From: Candidatus Gastranaerophilales bacterium
GTDB taxonomy: Bacteria > Cyanobacteriota > Vampirovibrionia > Gastranaerophilales > Gastranaerophilaceae
Assembly: GCA_028693235.1 (NCBI GenBank)
Contig: JAQUVW010000002.1
Span: 124,001-188,000 of the forward strand
Length of the DNA stretch: 64,000 nucleotides
Reading direction: 5' to 3'
Each line of letters opens with the position of its first letter. Positions within the stretch are counted from its first letter, which is position 1. The position numbers and the translations under genes are program-made. Under the pieces are notes generated by a model. The model saw only the letters and a list, made by a program, of their open reading frames with translations, did no database searches and was not told the origin of the DNA. Shown here one piece after another: positions 27,678 through 38,232 of this stretch.

Positions 27678-29516
27678 CTATTCTTTAGTATATTCAGCGT
27701 CTATGACGTCGTCATCAGCGGGTTTTTGTTCTTCTTGAGCTTGTTCTTGACCGGCTTCACCTGAGGCTGGAGCTTCTTGTTGAACTTGGCTGTAAGCGGC
27801 TTGAGAGATAGCGTACATTGTTTGTTGAAGTTCTTCTGATAATTTTTTGATTTCATCAGCAGATTTTTCAGCTTTCAATGCTTCTTCAAGAGCTTTCTTT
27901 TGTTCATCAAGTTTAGTCTTGTCGGTGTCAGCGATTTTACCTTCGAAGTCTTTTACAATTCTTTCAGCAGAAGTGATTAAGCTGTTAGCATTATTTTTGA
28001 TTTCAGCTTCTTCTTTGTGTTTTTTATCTTCTTCGGCGTTAGCTTCAGCTTCTTTGACCATTCTGTCAATATCAGATTCAGACAAGTTAGAACCGTTTGT
28101 AATAGTGATTTTTTGTTCTTTGTTAGTAGCTTTATCTTTAGCTGAAACGTTTACAATACCGTTTGCGTCGATATCAAAAGTAACTTCGATTTGAGGAAGA
28201 CCTCTCATAGCAGGCGGAATACCGTCTAATCTAAACATACCTAAAGATTTGTTGTCTTTAGACATTGGTCTTTCACCTTGTAGAACGTGAACGTCAACGG
28301 CGGTTTGGTTGTTTTCAGCAGTTGAGAAAACTTGTGATTTAGAGACAGGAATAGTAGTGTTACGAGGAACTAAAGGAGTCATAACGCCACCTAAAGTTTC
28401 GATACCCAAAGTTAAAGGAGTAACATCTAAAAGGACGATATCTTTAACTTCACCTGCTAAAACACCTGCTTGAACAGCTGCACCAACAGCAACAACTTCA
28501 TCAGGGTTTACTGATTGGTTTGGTTCTTTACCTGTATATTCTTTAACCAAAGCTTGAACGGCAGGAATACGAGTAGAACCACCGACCAAAACTACTTCAT
28601 TAATTTCACCTTTAGAAAGTCCGGCATCTTTAATCGCTTGTTCTACAGGAGTTTTACATCTTTCGAGTAAATCGTGAGATAATTCTTCGAACTTAGCTCT
28701 TGAAAGTTGGATATCCAAGTGTTTAGGACCATTTGCATCTGCTGTGATGAAAGGCAAGTTAATGTTGGTTTCAACAACAGAAGACAATTCACATTTAGCT
28801 TTTTCGGCAGCTTCTTTTAGACGTTGCATAGCTTGTTTGTCGCTTCTAAGGTCTATGCCTTCTTGTTTTTTGAACTCATCAGCTAACCAATCCATAACTT
28901 TTTGGTCAAAGTCATCACCACCTAATTGAGTATCACCAGAAGTTGAAAGAACTTCGTGAACGCCGTCGCCGATTTCAAGGATAGATACATCGAAAGTACC
29001 ACCACCTAAGTCGAAAACTAAAACTTTTTCAGGTTTATCTTTTTCTAACCCGTAAGCCAAAGCAGCGGCAGTTGGTTCATTCACAATACGAAGAACGTCC
29101 AAACCAGCGATTTTACCTGCATCTTTTGTAGCTTGACGTTGAGCGTCGTTAAAGTAAGCAGGAACGGTAATTACGGCAGAAGTAACTTTTTCGCCCAAAT
29201 AGTTTGAAGCGTCGTCAGCTAATTTTCTCAAAATCATAGCTGAGATTTCTTGAGGTGTATAGTTTTTTCCGTCGATATCTTTTTTATAATCTTCACCCAT
29301 GTGTCTTTTGATAGAAGCTACAGTTTTGTCTGGGTTAAGAATAGCTTGACGTTTAGCTAATTGACCTACTAATTTTTCACCGGTTTTAGAAAAACCTACG
29401 ATAGAAGGAGTGGTTCTTGAGCCTTCAGCGTTAGCGATGACGTTTGGTTTACCACCTTCCATGACAGCGACTACAGAGTTTGTTGTTCCCAAGTCGATAC
29501 CTATTGTTTTTGCCAT
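27678..29516 (-). CDS. dnaK: Chaperone DnaK (Hsp70)
   Basis: The start at 29516 has AAGGAGA upstream and gives the canonical [20 protein letters not shown]; the frame continues ten meaningless codons further. The 612 residues include [14 protein letters not shown], the substrate domain text [14 protein letters not shown], and a Glu/Ala/Gln-rich tail ending [12 protein letters not shown] like other DnaK C-termini. No grpE or dnaJ adjoins it. Copies of one repeat lie at both ends of the gene in inverted orientation. Confidence 0.97.
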   Translation of the reverse strand: MAKTIGIDLGTTNSVVAVMEGGKPNVIANAEGSRTTPSIVGFSKTGEKLVGQLAKRQAILNPDKTVASIKRHMGEDYKKDIDGKNYTPQEISAMILRKLADDASNYLGEKVTSAVITVPAYFNDAQRQATKDAGKIAGLDVLRIVNEPTAAALAYGLEKDKPEKVLVFDLGGGTFDVSILEIGDGVHEVLSTSGDTQLGGDDFDQKVMDWLADEFKKQEGIDLRSDKQAMQRLKEAAEKAKCELSSVVETNINLPFITADANGPKHLDIQLSRAKFEELSHDLLERCKTPVEQAIKDAGLSKGEINEVVLVGGSTRIPAVQALVKEYTGKEPNQSVNPDEVVAVGAAVQAGVLAGEVKDIVLLDVTPLTLGIETLGGVMTPLVPRNTTIPVSKSQVFSTAENNQTAVDVHVLQGERPMSKDNKSLGMFRLDGIPPAMRGLPQIEVTFDIDANGIVNVSAKDKATNKEQKITITNGSNLSESDIDRMVKEAEANAEEDKKHKEEAEIKNNANSLITSAERIVKDFEGKIADTDKTKLDEQKKALEEALKAEKSADEIKKLSEELQQTMYAISQAAYSQVQQEAPASGEAGQEQAQEEQKPADDDVIDAEYTKE

Positions 29517-29618
29517 TTTATTATCTCCTTTGATTATTTTATGCAATCACAATTTTACATTACTATTAAATCACCGATTTCAGGAAATAATAAAAAAATA
29601 AACAAAAAATTAATAATT

Positions 29619-30044
29619 GCGGATTTTTACCGTGGCTTTGCCACATGGCGAAAACTTTACCGAAAAGAAGCAAGTGTAACTTGCGGAATGAAGTGCAAAA
29701 AGTTTGAGCGGGTAAATAATCCAAGAGGCGGATTTTTACCGTGGCTTTGCTTAATGGCGAAAACATTACCGAAAAGAAGCAAGTGTAGCTTGCGGAAAGA
29801 AGTGCAAAAAGTTTGAGCGGGTAAATAATCCAAGAGGCGGATTTTTACCGAGGCTTTGCTTAATGGCGAAAACATTACCGAAAAGAAGCAAGTGTAGCTT
29901 GCGGAAAGAAGTGCAAAAAGTTTGAGCGGGTAAATAATCCAAGAGGCGGATTTTTACCGAGGCTTTGCTTAATGGCGAAAACATTACCGAAAAGAAGCAA
30001 GTGTAGCTTGCGAAATGAAGTGCAAAAAGTTTGAGCGGGTAAAT
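29619..30044. repeat. Four tandem copies of a 109 bp repeat
   Basis: Units start at 29619, 29728, 29837 and 29946, all opening GCGGATTTTTACCG, and differ from each other at only a few positions. Each holds the hairpin GCAAG-TGTAG-CTTGC (loop TGTAA in unit 1), for example 29780-29794. Unit 1 alone has the palindrome GTGGC-TTT-GCCAC; the others have TTAA there. Unit 4 ends at 30044, where a 5-base insertion breaks the match. Open frames through the array are a consequence of the period and look non-coding. This fills most of the dnaK-nitrilase gap (29547-30109). Confidence 0.95.
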
Positions 30045-30109
30045 GAAGTAATCCGGTTATAAAGTTTGACGAAAAAAACATCCCAAATAGTCCCAATTTA
30101 TGAATAAAT

Positions 30110-30916
30110 TTAATTTGCCAAAAAGTGTTTCATATTAAAATTATTTCTTAAATTTTCTATCATAATCGGGTCTAAAGTTGCGACTATGGCTTCGTCTTCG
30201 TTTCCGGCTTCAGCTATAATATTGTTGTTGGGAGCGACAATCATGGAATGTCCGCAGCTGACAATTTCAGGGTTTATTCTTCCTGAGATATCGGCTGAAA
30301 CCAAATAAGCAAAGGAGTCAAAGGACCTGCTTTTATTCAATAAAATCCAATCATTTCGCCATTCTTTTTCTAATTCGTTTGGCATGCCCCATGCTGCAGG
30401 AAGTGCAATAATTTCAGCTCCTTTTTGTAAAAGTTTTAAAAAATGTTGCGGATATCTGATATCAAAACAAATTGCTAAACCCAGCTTCCCAAAATCAGTG
30501 TTTACAACAACAATATCTTCTCCTCTTGAAATCACTTCGTGTTCAGTTCCACCAAAAGAGTCAAAAAGGTTAATTTTTCTATATTTTGCGATGATTTTGC
30601 CACTTCTGTCTATCAAAAAAGAGGTGTTATAAAAATTTTGATTTTCTTTAATTATTATTGAGCCGCAAACAATGTATGTTTTATATTGTTGAGCTAATTT
30701 TGAAAAATATTCAAGAGTTGGCGAGTTGTTTTCTTCTTCTGCTGTTGAAGTAAATACATCGTGGTTGATTCCTGTTGAAAAAAATTCACTCATAACAATT
30801 AAGTCGAGATTGTTCGGAGCTTTTTGTTCAACAAGTTTGGAGATTTTTTCATAGTTTGTTTTTTTATCTCCTAAAATCGGCTCAATTTGAACACTCATGA
30901 CAGTTGCTTTTTTCAT
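30110..30916 (-). CDS. Nitrilase-superfamily amidohydrolase (omega-amidase-like)
   Basis: The 268-residue protein carries the catalytic triad of the carbon-nitrogen hydrolases: E44 in VMSEFFSTG, K114 in KYRKINLFD and C150 in LAICFDIRYP. The SEFF and DIRYP contexts resemble the YafV/omega-amidase and Nit2 branch, which repairs or deamidates small amides, but the substrate is not determined. It stands alone and diverges from the csoR operon. Confidence 0.88.
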   Translation of the reverse strand: MKKATVMSVQIEPILGDKKTNYEKISKLVEQKAPNNLDLIVMSEFFSTGINHDVFTSTAEEENNSPTLEYFSKLAQQYKTYIVCGSIIIKENQNFYNTSFLIDRSGKIIAKYRKINLFDSFGGTEHEVISRGEDIVVVNTDFGKLGLAICFDIRYPQHFLKLLQKGAEIIALPAAWGMPNELEKEWRNDWILLNKSRSFDSFAYLVSADISGRINPEIVSCGHSMIVAPNNNIIAEAGNEDEAIVATLDPIMIENLRNNFNMKHFLAN

Positions 30917-30957
30917 AAATCCTCATTTCTTTTATAAAGGTTAACACAAATCGGAGG

Positions 30958-30987
30958 TTTACAAAATAGGGTATAGGGGTATATACT
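30958..30987 (+). promoter_or_regulatory. csoR-dmeF promoter with overlapping GGGG operator
   Basis: TTTACA (30958-30963) and TATACT (30982-30987) are separated by 18 bases. The spacer holds TAGGGTATAGGGGTATA, the G-tract with TA-rich arms found in CsoR/RcnR operators. Repressor bound here would block polymerase, giving autoregulation of the two downstream genes. Confidence 0.65.
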
Positions 30988-31021
30988 ATATTGTGATGAG
31001 ATGATTAATTAGGATAATAAA

Positions 31022-31300
31022 ATGACTCTTTGCGGAACAGATGATGATAAAAAAAAATTGATTGTAAGACTAAATAGGATAGAAGGTCAGGTTCGAGGGC
31101 TATCAAAAATGATAACAGAGGATAGAGATTGTATGGAGGTCTTGAATCAGGTGGTGTCTGTTCAATCGGCGATAAAAGGCGTGTGGAAAGAGGTTGTCAA
31201 AGACCATCTTCAAGGTTGTGTTTCTACAGCTATGAAAGATGGAAAAAACAGCAAAGAACTCATTGATGAATTAGTTAATCATATTGAAAAATTAAGATAG
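31022..31300 (+). CDS. CsoR/RcnR-family metal-responsive repressor
   Basis: A 92-residue all-helical repressor with LIVRLNRIEGQVRGLSKMI, the family N-terminal helix. Putative metal ligands are C37, H62 and C66, the C-H-C set of Cu(I)-sensing CsoR rather than the His-rich set of RcnR; C4 is an extra Cys. It releases its operator on metal binding in known members. Eight bases separate it from the CDF exporter gene, which it should regulate. Confidence 0.9.
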   Translation: MTLCGTDDDKKKLIVRLNRIEGQVRGLSKMITEDRDCMEVLNQVVSVQSAIKGVWKEVVKDHLQGCVSTAMKDGKNSKELIDELVNHIEKLR

Positions 31301-31308
31301 GATTTTTT

Positions 31309-31953
31309 ATGCAACAAACAGAAGTAAAAAACAGAACATTAATTGTTGTAGTATTCACATTGATAACAATGGTCGCCGAGATTGCTTTTGGGCTGATGAC
31401 GCACTCAATGGCACTGACAGCTGATGGTATTCACATGGGAACGCATGCGTTTGCGTTGTTTGTTACGTTTTTTATTTGCTTAATAGCTGTAAATAATGCA
31501 GATAAAGAGGAAAAGTTAAACGCTTTAGGCGGATATACAAATTCTATTTTACTTGGATTAACGGCATTTGGAATTTTGTTTGAATCTTTAAGACGGATTT
31601 TTCACCCAGAGCAAATTGCTTTTAGTGAGGCGATTTTGGTGGCTGTAATCGGTCTTGCTGTGAATGTTCTTTGTATTATGGTAATGGGACCGGAGCATCA
31701 TCATCATCAAGCTCATGACGGAATTGAAGATGACGAACATCACCATGAACATGAAAATTTAAACTTTAAATCAGCGTATCTTCATATTTTGGCAGACGCA
31801 TTCACCTCTTTGCTTGCTATTTCGGCTCTTTTGCTCGGAAAATATCTTGGTTGGACGGTTTTAGACCCGTTGATTGGTGTTCTCGGAGCTGTTGTAATTT
31901 TGAAATGGACAGTTGAACTTATTACTGCTTCGTATAAGGTTTTGATAAGATAA
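31309..31953 (+). CDS. Cation diffusion facilitator, DmeF-like
   Basis: A 214-residue membrane exporter with six predicted helices. HSMALTADGIHMGTHA holds the helix 2 metal site, and a His-rich loop (HHHHQAHDG, then EHHHEHEN) separates helices 4 and 5. HILADAFTSLLAI and GWTVLDPLIGVLGAVVI are close to DmeF, which exports Co and Ni. The C-terminal cytoplasmic domain of larger CDF proteins is absent. Regulation by the upstream CsoR-like protein is implied by the operator. Confidence 0.88.
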   Translation: MQQTEVKNRTLIVVVFTLITMVAEIAFGLMTHSMALTADGIHMGTHAFALFVTFFICLIAVNNADKEEKLNALGGYTNSILLGLTAFGILFESLRRIFHPEQIAFSEAILVAVIGLAVNVLCIMVMGPEHHHHQAHDGIEDDEHHHEHENLNFKSAYLHILADAFTSLLAISALLLGKYLGWTVLDPLIGVLGAVVILKWTVELITASYKVLIR

Positions 31954-31995
31954 AATTTTGTATGATAGAAAAGAAATAGAATATATTTAATATAC

Positions 31996-32044
31996 GTATC
32001 AAAAGCTTGATACAATTGCAATACATAAAAAATAGCTATATAAT
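31996..32044 (+). promoter_or_regulatory. nanE promoter with palindromic operator
   Basis: GTATCAA-AAGC-TTGATAC (31996-32013) is a perfect 7 bp inverted repeat. Just after it lie TTGCAA (32016-32021), a 17-base spacer and TATAAT (32039-32044). The -10 ends six bases before the nanE ATG. A repressor bound to the palindrome would touch the -35 region. Confidence 0.6.
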
Positions 32045-32050
32045 CAGGTT

Positions 32051-32731
32051 ATGAAAATAATTGATAAATTAAAAGGACAAGTTGTTGTATCGGTTCAGGC
32101 AATGCCAAATGAACCTTTATATCAAGAAGAATGCTTAATTGCGATGATGAAATCTGTAGTAAAAGGCGGAGCAAAGGCATTAAGACTTGCAGGTGCAAGA
32201 GATGTCAAGAATGCAAAGGCTCTTTTTGATGTTCCTGTCATTGGTCTTACAAAACCAGATGTGATTCCTCAAAATTGGAAACAAATCGTTTATATTACAC
32301 CTACTATTAAAGATGTCAAAAATCTTATAGTTGCAGGTGCAGATATTGTCGCATTTGATGGAACTCCTCGCCCAAGACCAGAAGATGATTTGAGAAAAAT
32401 AATCAAATATATAAAAATAAATAATAAGCTTTCAATGGCGGATATTTCGACTCTTGAAGAAGGTGTTGCAGCCCGTGCGTTGGGTGCAGATATTATTTCT
32501 ACAACACTTTCGGGTTATACTAAGGAGTCTGATTCTGATTCTACGGAACCTGATTTTGAGCTTTTAGAAAGATTAACAAAAATTCTTGATTGCCCTGTTG
32601 TCTTGGAAGGTAGAATTTGGACTCCGGAGCAGGTCAATCGTGCGTTTGAACTTGGAGCTCATTCTGTGGTTATCGGTTCAGCAATTACAAGACCACAATT
32701 AATTGTTAAAAGATTTTGCAATAGAAAATAG
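32051..32731 (+). CDS. nanE: N-acetylmannosamine-6-phosphate 2-epimerase
   Basis: NanE converts ManNAc-6-P to GlcNAc-6-P. The 226-residue TIM barrel has VSVQAMPNEPLYQ at the start (with KLKGQ before it), GAKALRLAG, and MADISTLEEG followed by GADIISTTLSGYT, all NanE marks. Paired with a ROK kinase it makes a ManNAc salvage module. No lyase (NanA) or transporter is in view. The message is probably leaderless. Confidence 0.93.
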   Translation: MKIIDKLKGQVVVSVQAMPNEPLYQEECLIAMMKSVVKGGAKALRLAGARDVKNAKALFDVPVIGLTKPDVIPQNWKQIVYITPTIKDVKNLIVAGADIVAFDGTPRPRPEDDLRKIIKYIKINNKLSMADISTLEEGVAARALGADIISTTLSGYTKESDSDSTEPDFELLERLTKILDCPVVLEGRIWTPEQVNRAFELGAHSVVIGSAITRPQLIVKRFCNRK

Positions 32732-32739
32732 GACTTGAG

Positions 32740-33666
32740 ATGAAAAAAGTATTGGGAATTGATGTTGGTGGTACAAAAATCTGTTATGCTGTTTTTGATG
32801 AAAATGGATGTGAGATTTCAAAAATTAATAAAATACAAACCCCGAAAACAACGCCCGAAATAATTGCTGTTTTTAAACAAGTTATACAAGAACATGAGAG
32901 CGATATAGATGCCGTGGCTTTTGCAACAGCTGGTGCAATAAACCTTGAAAACACGAGAGTTGCTTCATCTACACCAAATTTGCCTGAGGGTTATCCGGAT
33001 ATTGAGTTTGAAAAATTAACAAAAAAACCTGTTTATGTTGAAAATGATGCTAATGCAGCAGCTTATGCTGAATATAAAATCGGAGCTGCAAAAGGCGATG
33101 AAAACACAATAACTATAACCTTGGGAACAGGAATTGGCGGCGGAATTATTATTAATGGTAATCTTTTAAGAGGCAAATCAGGTCGTGGAGGAGAGGTTGG
33201 AAGCATAAAAATTTATCCCGACAAAAGGCGGGAATGCACTTGTCATAACTATGATTGCTGGGAAAGTTACGCATCAGGAACGGGATTGAAAAAAACAGCA
33301 GAAGAAATAGCTCAATCAGACCCTGTTTTTAAATCAAGTATGTTTAATTCAAAAAAACCAAACCAAATTACGACCTATGATATAACCAAAGGCGTTAAAG
33401 AAAATGATTTGTATTCCAAAAAAGTTTTTGACTTGTGGCAATCCCATCTAGTTGCAGGATTAATCAGCCTGACGAATATTTTTGATACAGAAAGCATTGT
33501 TATATCAGGAGGAATGGGCGAATTCATTGATGTTCAAAAAATTGAAAATGAAATCAATAATACGATAGTTGTTTCACCAATCAAAGTAAAGCTGGCAAAA
33601 ATGAAAAATAATGCTGGCATGGTCGGAGCAGCACTCTTGGCGGTTAAAAAGTTGTATGTTGAATGA
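32740..33666 (+). CDS. nanK: ROK-family sugar kinase, probable ManNAc kinase
   Basis: A 308-residue ROK kinase: IDVGGTKICYAVFD phosphate loop, TLGTGIGGGIIING, and a zinc cluster ECTCHNYDCWESYASG of the C-x-C-x4-C type, with the HisxxCys spacing altered. Its position eight bases after nanE suggests ManNAc as substrate, though glucokinase activity cannot be excluded. The last three codons and stop lie inside the first copy of a 254 bp direct repeat. Confidence 0.82.
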   Translation: MKKVLGIDVGGTKICYAVFDENGCEISKINKIQTPKTTPEIIAVFKQVIQEHESDIDAVAFATAGAINLENTRVASSTPNLPEGYPDIEFEKLTKKPVYVENDANAAAYAEYKIGAAKGDENTITITLGTGIGGGIIINGNLLRGKSGRGGEVGSIKIYPDKRRECTCHNYDCWESYASGTGLKKTAEEIAQSDPVFKSSMFNSKKPNQITTYDITKGVKENDLYSKKVFDLWQSHLVAGLISLTNIFDTESIVISGGMGEFIDVQKIENEINNTIVVSPIKVKLAKMKNNAGMVGAALLAVKKLYVE

Positions 33667-34136
33667 ATCAAAGATAAGTAAAAACTAAAAATCTTCCCCT
33701 TTGGCTATGATATTAATGTTCAGTAATTTTTCTGTTGAAGCCTCACAACACGTAAACTCAAACAAGTTCGGCTTTGCAGTTTTGTAAAATAACTGAACCT
33801 AAACACCTCCGCAGAGGTTACGTTTTTTACTTTCACTTTTTCAAGTCATTGCGAACGAAATGAATCAATCCAGTCGAGTGATAATAGAGATTGCTATATG
33901 TAAGCGTGTATGTTGAATAAATCAAAGGTAAGTGAAAACTAAAAATCTTCCCCTTTGGCTATGATATTAATGTTCAGTAATTTTTCTGTTGAAGCCTCAC
34001 AACACGTAAACTCAAACAAGTTCGGCTTTGCAGTTTTGCAAAATAACTGAACCTAAACATCTCCGCAGAGGTTACGTTTTTTACTTTCACTTTTTCAAGT
34101 CATTGCGAACGAAATGATGCAATCCAGAGGAATGAT
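33654..34136. repeat. 254 bp direct repeat, two copies
   Basis: Copy 1 is 33654-33907 and copy 2 is 33908 to about 34136, nearly identical. Copy 2 starts by repeating the last codons of the ROK gene (TATGTTGAATAA against TATGTTGAATGA), so the duplication took in the gene end. Each copy has GTTCAGT pairing with ACTGAAC 68 bases later (33718-33724, 33792-33798), an inner AAGCC/GGCTT, and a small ACCTC-CGCA-GAGGT hairpin. Each closes with CATTGCGAACGAAATGA..CAATCCAG, like the ATTGCGA..GCAATC palindromes common in interspersed bacterial repeats. No gene lies in this gap. Confidence 0.92.
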
Positions 34137-34141
34137 AAAAA

Positions 34142-34549
34142 TTATTTATTTAAAGCCGCTTTTAGTCTTGCCATAGCTTTAGCCAAGGCAATATTTGCAC
34201 GTTCAGCGTCAATTTTTTCATTTATATTATCTATTCTTGCTTCGGCACGTTCTTTGGCATGTTGAGCTCTTGTGACGTCAATATCTTGACCCCTCTCAGC
34301 TGCTTCTGTTAAAATAACAGCCTCATTGTTTTTGAATTGAAAAACTCCGCCCATAGTTGAAATAAATTCAATTTTAGACTCTTTTTCTACCCTTGTAACG
34401 CCGATATCAAGAGCACTCATTAAAGGTGTATGGTCAAATAAGATACCAAATTCACCATCAACACCTTTAGTATAGATGGCATCAACATCATCTTCATAAA
34501 CAATTTTATCGTGAGTGATTATTTTAATGTGAATTTTTTTTTCTGCCAT
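34142..34549 (-). CDS. atpC: ATP synthase epsilon subunit
   Basis: The 135-residue protein has the N-terminal beta sandwich (IHIKIITHDKIVYEDDVDAI, GEFGILFDHTPLMSALDIG) and the C-terminal two-helix hairpin (AQHAKERAEARIDNINEKI). It couples rotation and can inhibit ATP hydrolysis. It lies 11 bases after atpD; the rest of the ATP synthase genes are not here. Confidence 0.95.
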   Translation of the reverse strand: MAEKKIHIKIITHDKIVYEDDVDAIYTKGVDGEFGILFDHTPLMSALDIGVTRVEKESKIEFISTMGGVFQFKNNEAVILTEAAERGQDIDVTRAQHAKERAEARIDNINEKIDAERANIALAKAMARLKAALNK

Positions 34550-34560
34550 TTGAACCTACT

Positions 34561-35976
<1,416 letters not shown>

Positions 35977-36058
35977 CTAATTAAATACAAACCGTCGATA
36001 TGCAAAAAAGCAAAATCTGACATGCTATTATACAATTTTCTTAAAAAATTAGCAAACA

Positions 36059-36084
36059 AAAATCCCCAAATAAAAGGGGATTTT
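36059..36084 (-). terminator. Terminator at the end of the rpoA-rpsI operon
   Basis: AAAATCCCC (36059-36067) and GGGGATTTT (36076-36084) form a perfect 9 bp stem. Read leftwards it is followed by a T-rich stretch, 43 bases after the rpsI stop. Confidence 0.85.
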
Positions 36085-36126
36085 GTAAAATGAATAAAAG
36101 AAAATATTTTCCAAAAAACAAACGTA

Positions 36127-36522
36127 TTAACGTTTTGAGAATTGGAATCTTTTTCTTGCTCTTTTTCTACCGTATTTTTTACGTTCTTTTTCACGAGCAT
36201 CTCTGGTTAAAAGACCTTCAGCTTTCAAAACAGCTTTATATTCTTCGTTGAATTTTAATAAAGCTCTTGAAATACCGTGTTTGATAGCTCCTGCTTGAGC
36301 AGAAATGCCACCGCCAACAGCCTTAACTCTTACATCAAAGTTATCTTGATTGTCAGTTAAAGCAAGAGGTCTATACATCATCATTTCTAAAGCAGGTCTG
36401 TTGCCGAAGTATTGAGCAAAAGTTTTGCCGTTGACAAAAATTCTGCCTTTGCCTTTAACAAGTTTTACAACTGCGATAGAAGTTTTTCTTCTGCCTGTAG
36501 CCATTACTTCATTATTAGCCAT
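36127..36522 (-). CDS. rpsI: Ribosomal protein uS9
   Basis: 131 residues: TGRRKTSIAVVKLVKGKGRI at the start, GGGISAQAGAIKHGISRALL in the middle, and the basic tail DAREKERKKYGRKRARKRFQ that reaches the P site. It shares one base with the stop of rplM (last base of TAA is the first of ATG). Confidence 0.98.
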   Translation of the reverse strand: MANNEVMATGRRKTSIAVVKLVKGKGRIFVNGKTFAQYFGNRPALEMMMYRPLALTDNQDNFDVRVKAVGGGISAQAGAIKHGISRALLKFNEEYKAVLKAEGLLTRDAREKERKKYGRKRARKRFQFSKR

Positions 36523-36962
36523 TATTTAGCCTCCACTTCATCAAATTTAACAGGTTTTTGAGCTTCATGCGGATGTTCAGCACCGGCATACACATTGAGT
36601 TTGTTGAATTGGTCTTGACCCAATGTATTATGAGGCAACATACCTTTTACAGCTTTTTCAATAGCGGCAACAGGATTTTTTTCCATTAATTCTTTGAAGC
36701 TTGTTATTTTCAAACCACCTGGGTAACCAGTGTGTCTATAGTATTTTTTGTCTGTTTCTTTGTTTCCGGTAACCTTAATTTTATCCGCATTAACAACGAT
36801 AACGAAGTCACCGGTGTCGATATGAGGAGTATATTGAGGTTTGTGCTTTCCTCTTAATAAGTTAGCGATTACAACAGCCAATCTACCTAAAGTTTTACCT
36901 TCAGCATCGATTAAATACCATTTTCTTTCAACTTCAAGAGGTTTAGCCGAATAAGTTTTCAT
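36522..36962 (-). CDS. rplM: Ribosomal protein uL13
   Basis: 146 residues. [37 protein letters not shown] and the conserved [12 protein letters not shown] identify uL13. It overlaps truA by four bases (ATGA), as expected for the truA-rplM-rpsI run. Confidence 0.98.
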   Translation of the reverse strand: MKTYSAKPLEVERKWYLIDAEGKTLGRLAVVIANLLRGKHKPQYTPHIDTGDFVIVVNADKIKVTGNKETDKKYYRHTGYPGGLKITSFKELMEKNPVAAIEKAVKGMLPHNTLGQDQFNKLNVYAGAEHPHEAQKPVKFDEVEAK

Positions 36963-37771
36963 AAGCTATCTCCATATTTTTCATTATTGTATATTACTTT
37001 CATTAAAGTTAAGCCGTTAGGGCTTATCGTAGGACCTGCTTGGTTTCTATCCTTACTGTTGAGAATTTCTTTAAGTGCCGACGGGGCTAAAGAATTTCTT
37101 TCAATCATCAGGAGAGTTCCTACTATGGACCTTACCATATTGTACAAAAACCTGTTTGCAATTAAGTCAATATAAATTTCATCATTATTTCTAAAGCATT
37201 GAGCTTTATACATTGTGCAAACTTTCGCAGGATTTAAGGTTTTAACCTTTTTGAAGGTGGAGAAATCATGTTCCCCTACCAGATAGGAAAGGGCTTCATT
37301 CATTTTATCAACATTCAAATTATCTCTAACGAATAAACAATTTTCGTCCCAAGCACTACGTTGATTACGATTGACGATTTTGTATCGATACCATCTTGCG
37401 GTAGCACTTTTTTGGGCGTGGAAGTTTTTTGGGACTTCTTTAATCTTCTTAATGCTGATGTCTTTTGGCAAAAGCCCGTTCATAGAGTTTATGAATTTCG
37501 GATTTAAGCAATCGAAATCAGAATCGAAATGGATAATCTGACCTTTGGAGTGGACTCCTGCGTCAGTTCGCCCAGAGAAAAATGTTTTTATAGGTTTTTT
37601 TGTCAATGTGCTAAGAGTTTTTTCAATCTCATCTTGGATTGTTTTAGGGGGATTCGGGTTTTTATCGGTTTTCAGCGTTACCGCCTTGTCCTTAGACTTA
37701 CGAGCCCCCTGGGTTTGGCTTCCTGCATAATTTGTACCTATATATTCAATAACAAGTACAAATCTTTGCAT
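36959..37771 (-). CDS. truA: tRNA pseudouridine synthase TruA
   Basis: TruA makes pseudouridine at tRNA positions 38-40. The 270-residue protein has [17 protein letters not shown] with the catalytic Asp, [22 protein letters not shown] and PNGLTLMKV. An insertion of about 15 residues near position 25 ([20 protein letters not shown]) is not usual in the family. Its start overlaps the rplQ stop by one base. Confidence 0.95.
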   Translation of the reverse strand: MQRFVLVIEYIGTNYAGSQTQGARKSKDKAVTLKTDKNPNPPKTIQDEIEKTLSTLTKKPIKTFFSGRTDAGVHSKGQIIHFDSDFDCLNPKFINSMNGLLPKDISIKKIKEVPKNFHAQKSATARWYRYKIVNRNQRSAWDENCLFVRDNLNVDKMNEALSYLVGEHDFSTFKKVKTLNPAKVCTMYKAQCFRNNDEIYIDLIANRFLYNMVRSIVGTLLMIERNSLAPSALKEILNSKDRNQAGPTISPNGLTLMKVIYNNEKYGDSL

Positions 37772-38199
37772 TATACCAACTGAATTAATGCCATTTCAGT
37801 AGCGTCACCGCGTCTTGGAGGCATATTGTAGATACGAGTGTAACCACCGTTTCTGCTTTCGTATTTCTTACCGATTTGGCTGAAAAGTTTTCTCAAAACG
37901 GTTTCAGGCATCATTTTCTTACCTTCTTGAGCAGATTCGAAAACTTCACCTGATTCAGCGTCCATAAATTTTCCTGTTTCAACATCGAAAATAAAGTTAG
38001 CTGCTTGTCTTCTAGAGTGCAAGTCACCTTTTTTAGCCAAAGAAATAATACTTTCAGCGTAAGGTTTCAAAGCTTTAGCTCTAGAGATGGTAGTTTTGAT
38101 TTCGCCATGTAAGAATAATTCAGTTGCTAAAGATCTCAATAACGCTTTGCGTTGGTCTTGAGGTCTGCCTAGTCTGTTTTTGTTACATTGGTGTCTCAT
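37771..38199 (-). CDS. rplQ: Ribosomal protein bL17
   Basis: The N-terminal 70 residues are classical: LGRPQDQRKALLRSLATELF, then ISRAKALKPYAESIISLAK. The 142-residue length exceeds the 117 of short forms because of a middle insertion (NFIFDVETGKFMDAESGEVF). The C-terminus YTRIYNMPPRRGDATEMALI is typical. Confidence 0.97.
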   Translation of the reverse strand: MRHQCNKNRLGRPQDQRKALLRSLATELFLHGEIKTTISRAKALKPYAESIISLAKKGDLHSRRQAANFIFDVETGKFMDAESGEVFESAQEGKKMMPETVLRKLFSQIGKKYESRNGGYTRIYNMPPRRGDATEMALIQLV

Positions 38200-38232
38200 T
38201 TTATTTGTCCTTTTGTTTTATTTTGTATTAAT

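Noticed and set aside
29619-30044. Possible CRISPR array
   Set aside because: Repeats are directly adjacent 109 bp units without unique spacers, and no cas gene is near.
29541-30096. Several overlapping frames of 66-91 codons on both strands with near-identical sequences
   Set aside because: They are produced by the 109 bp tandem repeat, whose period is not a multiple of three, and recur with the same ends in each unit; no start sites or protein-like pattern.
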